A stretch of 60,000 nucleotides of DNA from Strigamia acuminata. Its lineage: Eukaryota; Arthropoda; Chilopoda; Geophilomorpha; Linotaeniidae. The notes beneath the pieces were generated by a model, which saw nothing but the letters and a program-made list of their open reading frames with translations, did no database searches and was not told the origin of the DNA. The stretch spans positions 15,130,001 through 15,190,000 of the forward strand of contig OX442316.1 of the NCBI GenBank assembly GCA_949358305.1. The letters are read 5' to 3'. How positions within the stretch are numbered: the first letter of the stretch is position 1; each line of letters begins with the position of its first letter. Of this stretch, positions 53,079-60,000 are shown piece after piece. The position numbers and the translations under genes were made by a program.

Positions 53079-53508
53079 AGGCTAGTTCACATGGATGCGT
53101 TAACGCATGCGTTATCGCACCAAAGCTGCTTCGTCACATGCGTTGCATGTGAACTGGTATGCAGCGCCAACGCGCGTTGAGTGAAGCACGTTGTGATTTC
53201 GTGCGTCATGACGCACGAAGCACGAGTTGAAATATTTCAACTTCAACGCAATAATGAACTTGCGTTGCCGCAATATCCCGCTAGGTGATACGGCGCTGCT
53301 ACATGTGACTATTCATTGTCAACAAAAAATGGCTACAGCTACAAACAACCGGCATTTTCCTTTTTGTTTGTCAAAACAATGTGAGCATGTGAACTGGCAT
53401 GCGTTGTTTGTTGCTGCGTTGACAATGCGCGATGGCACATGCTTGCGCGTTCTGCTTCATGCTTGCGCGTTGAAGCTGATGCAGCAACGCATCCATGTGA
53501 ACTAGGCT
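53079..53508. mobile_element. Harbinger-like MITE, copy 1
   Basis: AGGCTAGTTCACATGGATGC at the left is inverted at the right (gcatccatgtgaactaggct, one mismatch). Flanks are TAA on the left and TTA on the right. The unoccupied target aaaactaagagg is visible at 58498-58509, which supports a 3-bp TAA duplication with one later change. 430 bp, GC-rich, with many gcgttg and acgcat motifs. Confidence 0.82.
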
Positions 53509-53523
53509 TTAGAGGGGTAGAGT

Positions 53524-53678
53524 TGTGTGATATGTTGTGTATTAATCACGCCAGATGGCGTTAATGTATTATAGTTTATGTGTACCATTAAAAGGGGGCA
53601 CTAGTTGTTGTTTTCTACACTGTAATGGCGTCCTCATGTTATTTCATCAGCCTCCAGATTTGAGCATCTAACAACACA
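53524..53678 (+). repeat. gypsy 5' LTR
   Basis: 155 bp, TGTGTGATATG ... CTAACAACACA. It contains the palindrome CGCCAGATGGCG. Confidence 0.95.
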
Positions 53679-53690
53679 TGGTGGCAGCGG
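53679..53690 (+). other. gypsy primer-binding site
   Basis: TGGTGGCAGCGG directly follows the LTR. It is complementary to the 3' end expected for a tRNA-Leu (AAG-type) with CCA, so that tRNA is the likely primer (inference). Confidence 0.55.
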
Positions 53691-53954
53691 AAATCACACT
53701 GGAAATTGGTTGGAAATATCAACTGGGTGAAGATACGTCAATAAGGACGGTAGGCCATACAAAATTCAGACATTTGGGACCGAAAACGACGTGCGATCGT
53801 GAGCAACAAGTGCGACGTTGATGCGCGAGCTCGAGCACGCTGATTATTTGCCGAGTATTCTTCGAGATTCGTCAATTTTCGTCAATTTTCGACAATTTTC
53901 GTCTGTAGAAGCTGGCAAATGTGCCTTTTGTTTGAAGAAGACAAGGAATTGAGT

Positions 53955-54090
53955 CCTTACTCATCATTGAGCCCATACTAAAGGACCAAGAGGAGGAGAA
54001 GGAAGTGAAAAAGGAATTTTAGCCTTACTCATCATTGAGCCCATACTAGAGGACCAAGAGGAGGAGAAGGAAGAGAAAAACATTCCACAA
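53955..54090 (+). repeat. 68-bp tandem duplication in gypsy leader
   Basis: Two copies (from 53955 and 54023) of ccttactcatcattgagccc plus the following gaccaagaggaggagaagga segment end four bases before the gag start codon. Confidence 0.9.
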
Positions 54091-54093
54091 ATA

Positions 54094-57000
54094 ATGGCAA
54101 AAGTGGAGCACAGCATTTGCAAACCACCAGATGAATTTGACTTCAAGAATGCTGCAGATTGGCCAAGATGGATTGCCAGATTTGAGTTGTTTCGCTCCAT
54201 GGTGGATTTGGACACACAGCCAGGCAAAAAGCAAGTGGCTTCACTCCTTTACCACATGGGGGACACAGCAAATGACATTTACACATCATTTAAATTGGCG
54301 GATCCAGACAAGCACGATTATGCAAAAGTGAAGGCAGCTTTTGAGGCAAAATTTGTTACGACAACAAACGTGATTTATGAGCGAGCCATGTTCTACAACC
54401 GCCAGCAAAAGGACGGTGAAACAATGGACGAATACATCACGGCATTGCACACAGCGGCCAAGCACTGCAAATTTGATGCATTGTACGACGAGTTTATCCG
54501 CGATAAGATCGTGAATGGCATCCGGGACAAGGCGATGGCAAAGAAGCTTCAGCTTCAAAGCAACTTGACATTGGCGAAGGCAATCGAGATGACAAAACAG
54601 TCTGAACAGGTCAATTCGCAGTCGAAAACATTGCTGGAAGCGTCATCGACCAATAAGTCCGTGGATCGAGTTGACTCCAAGAAGGTGCAACGATCCAACT
54701 TCTGGAAAAGGAAGACAGAACGGCCAGACGACAGCGGGAAATCGAGCAAACCGGACGGCGGTCCCAAGACACAGCCGAAGAATGCATCGAAAAACTCGAG
54801 TAATTGCGGCAGATGTGGCGGCGGATTCCATCCGATGAAGGATTGCCCAGCAACGAGGCTGACATGTCACAAATGCAATCGCAAAGGTCATTATGCGAGG
54901 GTTTGTCGAAGTGCAGCGGTTCAAGGGGTCGATGAAGCGACGGATGCTTACATTGAATCAGTCAATGGAGTTGCCAGTCGACAGGGAAGATGGCATGTGT
55001 CGGTCGAGATCAGGAACGCAAGAATCACATTCAAGGCAGATTCCGGCGCCGAAACGACATGTATTCCCGAGGAAGTCTACATGGACTATTTTTCCGATAG
55101 AAAATTACGGAAACCCGAGCTGAACTTGCACAATGCGACCAAAGGAAAAATGGAAACATTAGGAATGTTATGGGAGAAAATCGAGTACCGAGGACGGTCG
55201 AAATTAACAGCGATCTACGTCGTTCGAGGTTTGATGCAGCCATTACTTGATGGCGATACCTGCGAAGAGTTGGACATCATCAGACGTTGCGGAGTTGATG
55301 CGGTGAAAACGGAGAAGACACCAAAGATGTCATTCGATCCGAAGACGGCTTACCCGAAGCTATTCAGCGGTTTGGGACGCGTCGAAATACCGTACAAAAT
55401 ACGACTGAAACCTGATGCAAGTCCATATGCGTTAATGACACCTCGAAGAGTTCCGATTCCTCTACTAAACGAGATAAAAGCAAACCTCGACAAGATGGTA
55501 TTATTGGGAGTAATAGAACGGGTAGAAGAACCAACAGATTGGTGTTCTGGGCTGGTTTTGGCACCGAAGCCCGACGGATCGATTCGCATGTGCGTGGATT
55601 ATGTGAGGCTTAATCGCTACGTGATGCGAGAAACACATCCGATGCCCGTTACTGAGAACGTGTTGGGTCGGCTTGGGAAAGCAAAGTATTTTTCAAAGCT
55701 CGACGCCAATCATGGCTTTTGGCAGTGTCAGTTGGATGCCGAATCACGGCTGTTGACAACATTCATCACTCCATTTGGCCGATACATGTTCAAGAGACTT
55801 CCTTTCGGCATAAATGCAGCACCCGAATTCTTTCAGAAGAGAATGAGCGAAATTCTCGAAGGATTGGAAGGCAAGCAAGTCAACGTTGATGACATATTGG
55901 TTTATGGCGACACCATTGAGGAACATGATAGACGTTTACGTGCAGTACTCCAACGCTTGCTAGAAGCGGGAATAACGTTGAACGTAGCGAAATGCGAGTT
56001 TGGGAAAACCAAGATAAAATTCCTGGGACACATCATTGATCAAGCCGGAGTTCATGTCGATGACGACCGGATAGTTGCCATTAGAAAAATGGGCAAGCCC
56101 GAAAATGTGTCGGAATTACGAAGTCTACTGGGTTCAGTCAATTACCTGGGTAGATTCATCCCGAATTTGGCGACAAAAGCACACCCGTTGAATGAACTAT
56201 TGGGCGGCAAGAATGAATTCCGATGGGGGACGCAGCAAGAAGCAGCGTTTGACGCCATTAAAGAGGAATTATCAAAGGCCCCAACATTAGCGTGGTTCGA
56301 TCCTACGAGAGAGACAGTGATCACAGCAGATGCGTCTTCATACGGAGTCGGTGCAGTGCTTAAACAAAAGCAAAAAGACGGCAAATTCAGGCCGATTGCC
56401 TACGCGAGTAAAACCTTAACGAAATGTCAGAAGAATTGGGCACAGATAGAGAAAGAGGGATATGCTCTCGTATGGGCATGTGAGAGGTTCAAGAACTTCA
56501 TCATTGGAATTCCCGTCTGTCTGGAAACTGACCACAAGCCGTTGGTACCCATCTTGATGACGAAGGAACTCGACGAGATCACTCCAAAATTGCAACGGAT
56601 GCGACTTCGACTTCAGCGATACTGCTACACGGTCAAGCACATTCCAGGCAAGGAGTTAGGCGCGGCTGATGTTTTGTCAAGGCGTCCATTGCCGGACACT
56701 GAAGAAGATGGCGACATTGAGCAACGACTCGAGAGTTGTGTGACTGCATATGTGCAGCTGATTACCAAGCATCTTCAAGCTACTGACCAACGCTTAGGTG
56801 AAATCATAGAGGTTCAGAACAGGGATCCGATTTGCATCAAGCTTCGGCAGTTCAGTCAACATGGATGGCCAGTCAAAGATCAATTACCACAAGGGTTAGG
56901 GGATTTTTGGCAATACCGAGATGAGATAGCCATAGAAGAAGGCTTACTCATGAAAGGGTCAAGGATTGTGATCCCAGCGGAATTACGTGAATTCATATTG

Positions 57001-58113
57001 GACAAGATCCACACGGGACACTTAGGAATCACAAAATGTCGAGCCAGGGCAAGGTCTGCGGTTTGGTGGCCAGGGATCTCTAGGGACGTTGAAAAACGCA
57101 TTTCCACGTGTACGGAATGCATCAAAGAGTCCACAAATCCTCACGAACCACTCATGCCAGCGGAATTCCCGAAACGGCCATGGCAAAAAGTTGGCATGGA
57201 TCTTTTCTACTTGGATCGTCAGTGGTATTTGCTCGTTGAAGATTACTACTCGCGGTATCCAGAAGTCAAGACGCTGACATCGCTCAAGGAAAGCGAAGTG
57301 ATTCTATTCCTAAAATCTATATTTTCGCGACATGGTACACCACAAGAGGTGGTCAGCGATAATGGAACGCAATTTGGAACTCTATTAAAATCGGAGTTTT
57401 CCATATTCGCGACAGACTGGAAATTTATCCACACTACATCGAGTCCGAAATATCCTCAGAGTAACGGGTTCGCAGAAGCCGGGGTCAAAGTCATCAAGAG
57501 GATTTTGAAGAAATCTAGCGACGGCTTTAAAGCACTTCAAAGCTATCGTGCGACTCCACTGGCAAACGGATTCTCACCCGCGGAGCTGCTGATGGGGCGG
57601 AAAATCAGGACCGAAGTTCCGATCGCCGCAACCCAATTGATGCCTAAGACTCCAGATGCGAAACTTCTTCGGGGGAAGGAGGAGAAGAGAATAGCAGACC
57701 AAAAGAGGAATTTCGATAAGCGACATCGAGCGAGGGATCTTCCAGATCTACAACCAGGCGAGAGGGTTTGGATCATCGATTTGAGGCGATCGGGCGTCAT
57801 CGAGAAGAAGGCGGGACGACCGCGCTCATACATTGTTAACACCGACAAGCGAACGGTGCAACGCAATCGATTCCACCTCATCCCACTGAAGGACGATTCG
57901 GACAAGCCGGACGACATCGATCCAGGGGACAGCCAAGCAGATGAGTCCAGTGAGGTCGAGGAACCACCAATGGGACAACAGGCTCCAGCGACAGCCGAGA
58001 TTCCGGTTCCAGTTCGACAATCACCAGAGACGATGCGAACATCTCCAAGACCAATGGTTACGAGGAGCGGAAGAGCGGTCAACAAGCCAAGTCGGCTCAT
58101 TGAAGAATGCTAA
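54094..58113 (+). CDS. Ty3/gypsy gag-pol polyprotein
   Basis: 1339 aa, uninterrupted, gag and pol fused. In order: gag; two zinc knuckles (CGRCGGGFHPMKDC and CHKCNRKGHYARVC, about residues 236-268); aspartic protease with ADSGAETT (about 315); reverse transcriptase with VNVDDILVYGD (about 598); RNase H with TADASSYGVGAVL (about 744); integrase HHCC finger (HTGHLGITKC to CTEC, about 975-1010); integrase core with GMDLFY, SDNGTQFG and Glu in NGFAEAG (about 1035, 1089, 1126). There is no envelope frame. The residue before the usual x-DD is Asn rather than Tyr (NVDD). Confidence 0.97.
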   Translation: MAKVEHSICKPPDEFDFKNAADWPRWIARFELFRSMVDLDTQPGKKQVASLLYHMGDTANDIYTSFKLADPDKHDYAKVKAAFEAKFVTTTNVIYERAMFYNRQQKDGETMDEYITALHTAAKHCKFDALYDEFIRDKIVNGIRDKAMAKKLQLQSNLTLAKAIEMTKQSEQVNSQSKTLLEASSTNKSVDRVDSKKVQRSNFWKRKTERPDDSGKSSKPDGGPKTQPKNASKNSSNCGRCGGGFHPMKDCPATRLTCHKCNRKGHYARVCRSAAVQGVDEATDAYIESVNGVASRQGRWHVSVEIRNARITFKADSGAETTCIPEEVYMDYFSDRKLRKPELNLHNATKGKMETLGMLWEKIEYRGRSKLTAIYVVRGLMQPLLDGDTCEELDIIRRCGVDAVKTEKTPKMSFDPKTAYPKLFSGLGRVEIPYKIRLKPDASPYALMTPRRVPIPLLNEIKANLDKMVLLGVIERVEEPTDWCSGLVLAPKPDGSIRMCVDYVRLNRYVMRETHPMPVTENVLGRLGKAKYFSKLDANHGFWQCQLDAESRLLTTFITPFGRYMFKRLPFGINAAPEFFQKRMSEILEGLEGKQVNVDDILVYGDTIEEHDRRLRAVLQRLLEAGITLNVAKCEFGKTKIKFLGHIIDQAGVHVDDDRIVAIRKMGKPENVSELRSLLGSVNYLGRFIPNLATKAHPLNELLGGKNEFRWGTQQEAAFDAIKEELSKAPTLAWFDPTRETVITADASSYGVGAVLKQKQKDGKFRPIAYASKTLTKCQKNWAQIEKEGYALVWACERFKNFIIGIPVCLETDHKPLVPILMTKELDEITPKLQRMRLRLQRYCYTVKHIPGKELGAADVLSRRPLPDTEEDGDIEQRLESCVTAYVQLITKHLQATDQRLGEIIEVQNRDPICIKLRQFSQHGWPVKDQLPQGLGDFWQYRDEIAIEEGLLMKGSRIVIPAELREFILDKIHTGHLGITKCRARARSAVWWPGISRDVEKRISTCTECIKESTNPHEPLMPAEFPKRPWQKVGMDLFYLDRQWYLLVEDYYSRYPEVKTLTSLKESEVILFLKSIFSRHGTPQEVVSDNGTQFGTLLKSEFSIFATDWKFIHTTSSPKYPQSNGFAEAGVKVIKRILKKSSDGFKALQSYRATPLANGFSPAELLMGRKIRTEVPIAATQLMPKTPDAKLLRGKEEKRIADQKRNFDKRHRARDLPDLQPGERVWIIDLRRSGVIEKKAGRPRSYIVNTDKRTVQRNRFHLIPLKDDSDKPDDIDPGDSQADESSEVEEPPMGQQAPATAEIPVPVRQSPETMRTSPRPMVTRSGRAVNKPSRLIEEC

Positions 58114-58166
58114 GAAGTCTTTTCGTTTGTTTCGTTCCAATTATAACTTTGTAACTGGGAGGGGGA

Positions 58167-58321
58167 TGTGTGATATGTTGTGTATTAATCACGCCAGATG
58201 GCGTTAATGTATTATAGTTTATGTGTACCATTAAAAGGGGGCACTAGTTGTTGTTTTCTACACTGTAATGGCGTCCTCATGTTATTTCATCAGCCTCCAG
58301 ATTTGAGCATCTAACAACACA
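58167..58321 (+). repeat. gypsy 3' LTR
   Basis: 155 bp, apparently identical to the 5' LTR. Confidence 0.95.
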
Positions 58322-58671
58322 AGAGTGTTGTGCCTTTCAGGGTTTGTAGAGAAGGTCCTCTAAGCTTATATCGTTTGGTTTTTTAAATAAAATAATCCGT
58401 GGTCAGGTTGTTGAGATATTTGGGTTTGAAGTTGTGGCACCAGATTTGGAAATTTAGTACAAGTCTTTTTTGTGCCATATTCAAATGCTTGCTGCTCAAA
58501 AACTAAGAGGAGTAGAGACTTGTGCTGTTCACGGTTTGTTTAGGTGAAAGTCCTCTATCTTTTCGTGTAAAAACCATTGAAATCCGTGGTGAAAAAATTG
58601 GGATTTGTTCTATCTGTAGTTTGGGCAAATGTGAATGTGGTGCCAACTTCAGCCTGGTAGCTGGACTCTAA

Positions 58672-59094
58672 AGGCTAGTTCACATGGATGCGTTAACGCA
58701 TGCGTTATCGCACCAAAGCTGCTTCGTCACATGCGTTGCATGTGAACCGCTATGCAGCGCCAACGCGCGTTGACTGAAGCACGTTGTGATTTCGTGCGTC
58801 GTAACGCACGAAGCACGAGTTGAAATATTTCAACTTCAACGCAATAATGAACTTGCGTTGCCACAATATCCCGCTAGGTGATACGGCGCTCTTACTTATT
58901 ACCATACATTGTCAACAAAGCTGGCTACAGTTACAAACAACTCGCATATTCCTTTTTGTTTGTCAAAACAATGTGAGCATGTGAACTGGCATGCGTTGTT
59001 TGTTGCTGCGTTTACAATGCGCGATGGCACATGCGTTCTGCTTCATGCTTGCGCGTTGAAGCTGATGCAGCAACGCATCCATGTGAACTAGGCT
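58672..59094. mobile_element. Harbinger-like MITE, copy 2
   Basis: 423 bp, a close relative of 53079-53508 with the same ends, and perfect 3-bp TAA duplications (58669-58671, 59095-59097). Confidence 0.85.
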
Positions 59095-59312
59095 TAAGAG
59101 ACGGCAATCCACTTTGAATTTGAACATTGTGTGTGGGATTAAGTGAACTGGAATTATGTGTTGGATCAATCCGTTAGTTATTGTAAAGTAATCTGTATAG
59201 TTGATGAGCTTTAAACTTCATTAAACAAGTTTTAAGCACGTGATCAACAGGCTCAATGCTAACACCAGCATTGGTTACCCCCTCGACCACACATAAAGAC
59301 ATGGGATTTTTG

Positions 59313-59326
59313 TCACCAGATGGCAG
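59313..59326 (+). promoter_or_regulatory. CTCF-like motif upstream of R12 (distal)
   Basis: TCACCAGATGGCAG, about 640 bp before the R12 start. Confidence 0.36.
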
Positions 59327-59674
59327 ACCTGTACAGGAGGCGAGTTTGGAGGTTCTGTGACAAAAATCGAAATTACCACCGATTGTCTCCACAGCTTTTG
59401 TGTCAATTTGTAAGATGTTGTGGATATTCGGGATTTTAAGAGATTTTATGGATTTTTAGGATTTTATGAGATTTTATTGATTTTCAAAATTTCATGAGAT
59501 TTTATTGATTTTCAAAATTTCATGAGATTTTATGGATTTTCAGGATTTTATGAGAATTTATGGATTGTCAGGATTTCAAGAGATTTTATGTATTTCAAAA
59601 TTAAAAATCTCGACCCATAAAGATTTCCAGTATCAGCTATCCCCTCGTCCACACCTGAAGAAATGGCTTTTTTG

Positions 59675-59688
59675 TCACTGGTCGGCAG
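59675..59688 (+). promoter_or_regulatory. CTCF-like motif upstream of R12 (proximal)
   Basis: TCACTGGTCGGCAG, about 274 bp before the R12 start; weaker match than the distal copy, same position as in R7. Confidence 0.3.
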
Positions 59689-59810
59689 ACCAGTACAGCA
59701 GGTGTTTTAGAACTTCTGTGATAAAAATCAAAATTAGTAAATTACAATTTTATAATGAGTTGATTGTTATTGTCTTTCGCCTTTAACTAAATAAAAGATT
59801 ACCTATTTGT

Positions 59811-59823
59811 GTTACTTAGTAAC
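59811..59823. promoter_or_regulatory. X-box-like motif, R12
   Basis: GTTACTTAGTAAC, 139 bp before the R12 start codon. Confidence 0.6.
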
Positions 59824-59962
59824 GGAAAACGCAACGAGTGAACACATTTGAACTGACAAATTCATTTTTCAAAATTTGGTGGATTTCCAGCTTATTCTCA
59901 CTGTTGGTTACTTAACAGTGAAAATTGAAATTGATTGCAAACGGGACCAAATAAGTCATACA

Positions 59963-60000
59963 ATGCTCAAATTTATGGTCTTAATTTTAGTATTGATAAA
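59963..60000 (+). CDS. R12: start of another Cys-loop receptor (partial)
   Basis: The first 12 codons (MLKFMVLILVLI) equal the exon 1 signal peptide of R7, and the preceding 350 bp match the R7 upstream region closely. The gene runs off the window, so its integrity is unknown. Confidence 0.8.
   Translation, partial: MLKFMVLILVLI

Larger units (their letters stand above)
53524..58321 (+). mobile_element. Ty3/gypsy retrotransposon, intact
   Basis: LTRs of 155 bp at 53524-53678 and 58167-58321 look identical. The target duplication AGAGT stands at 53519-53523 and 58322-58326. A single gag-pol frame (54094-58113) lies between them. The polypurine tract gggaggggga precedes the 3' LTR. It inserted 10 bp to the right of a MITE. 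Confidence 0.97.
58327..59962. other. R12 upstream region
   Basis: Continuation of a local repeat that pairs gttgtgcctttcagggtttg (58327) with gcttgtgctgttcacggtttg-type sequence (58517), then the second Harbinger-like MITE, a GATTT-type block (59430-59600), two CTCF-like sites and the R12 X-box-like motif. No gene before 59963. Confidence 0.6.

Noticed and set aside
53227-53505. 92-codon frame inside the MITE at 53079
   Set aside because: It lies wholly within a non-coding MITE; the copy at 58672 has a shorter, altered frame.
1-60000. tRNA, rRNA or other structured RNA genes
   Set aside because: None recognised by eye on either strand; a covariance-model search would be needed to exclude small ones.

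Overview
The window is metazoan nuclear DNA, probably from an arthropod. The reasons are AT-rich sequence, short GT-AG introns (mostly 50-150 nt), a Ty1/copia element with a Drosophila-copia-type primer site, a Mutator-like transposon of the transposase+YqaJ type, many MITEs, and a multigene family of Cys-loop ligand-gated ion channels. I cannot name the species.

The backbone is a head-to-tail array, all on the + strand, of thirteen Cys-loop (pentameric ligand-gated) receptor loci, called R0 to R12 here. R0 (7091-7643) has lost its 5' exons to the left. R1 (9593-12455), R2 (14374-17120), R3 (19020-20785) and R4 (24489-26290) are intact 8-exon genes of 380-387 aa. R5 (28564-29658) is internally deleted. 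R6 (29946-31481), R9 (38303-39838), R10 (40451-41975) and R11 (50420-51958) are intact 7-exon genes of 367-370 aa. R7 (32454-33831) and R8 (35120-36529) have premature stops before M4. R12 starts at 59963 and runs off the window. Exon lengths and intron phases are nearly constant, so each model could be checked for an open frame. The proteins resemble the invertebrate histamine/pH-gated chloride channel branch in M2 and M3. They differ in a shortened segment after the Cys-loop (loop B), an added Cys-x-x-Cys before it, Ala-Pro-Arg instead of Pro-Ala-Arg at the M1-M2 selectivity filter, and a very short M3-M4 loop.

All twelve visible start codons have a GTTACTTAGTAAC-like palindrome 76-147 bp upstream that fits the RFX X-box consensus. 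Most of the array also carries a CTCF-like CACCAGAYGGCAG motif further upstream. Together these suggest a rapidly duplicating receptor family expressed in ciliated sensory neurons, by analogy with cephalopod chemotactile receptors. That reading is inference. A small secreted cysteine-rich (antistasin-like) peptide gene on the opposite strand follows R10 (42297-42746). Decayed copies follow R6 and R11, and a promoter relic follows R8, so receptor and peptide were duplicated together.

Mobile DNA fills the rest. From left to right it includes: a frameshifted copia copy running off the left edge (1-1925); a possibly autonomous Mutator-like element with 11-bp-period terminal arrays (about 1957-6748); several MITEs (8420, 11382, 12577, 13000, 14987, 18042); an intact copia element with identical LTRs inserted in the 3' flank of R10 (42915-47688); a broken LTR/gag fragment (48446-49083); a mariner-like MITE (52560-53019); two Harbinger-like MITEs (53079 and 58672); and an intact Ty3/gypsy element with identical LTRs (53524-58321).
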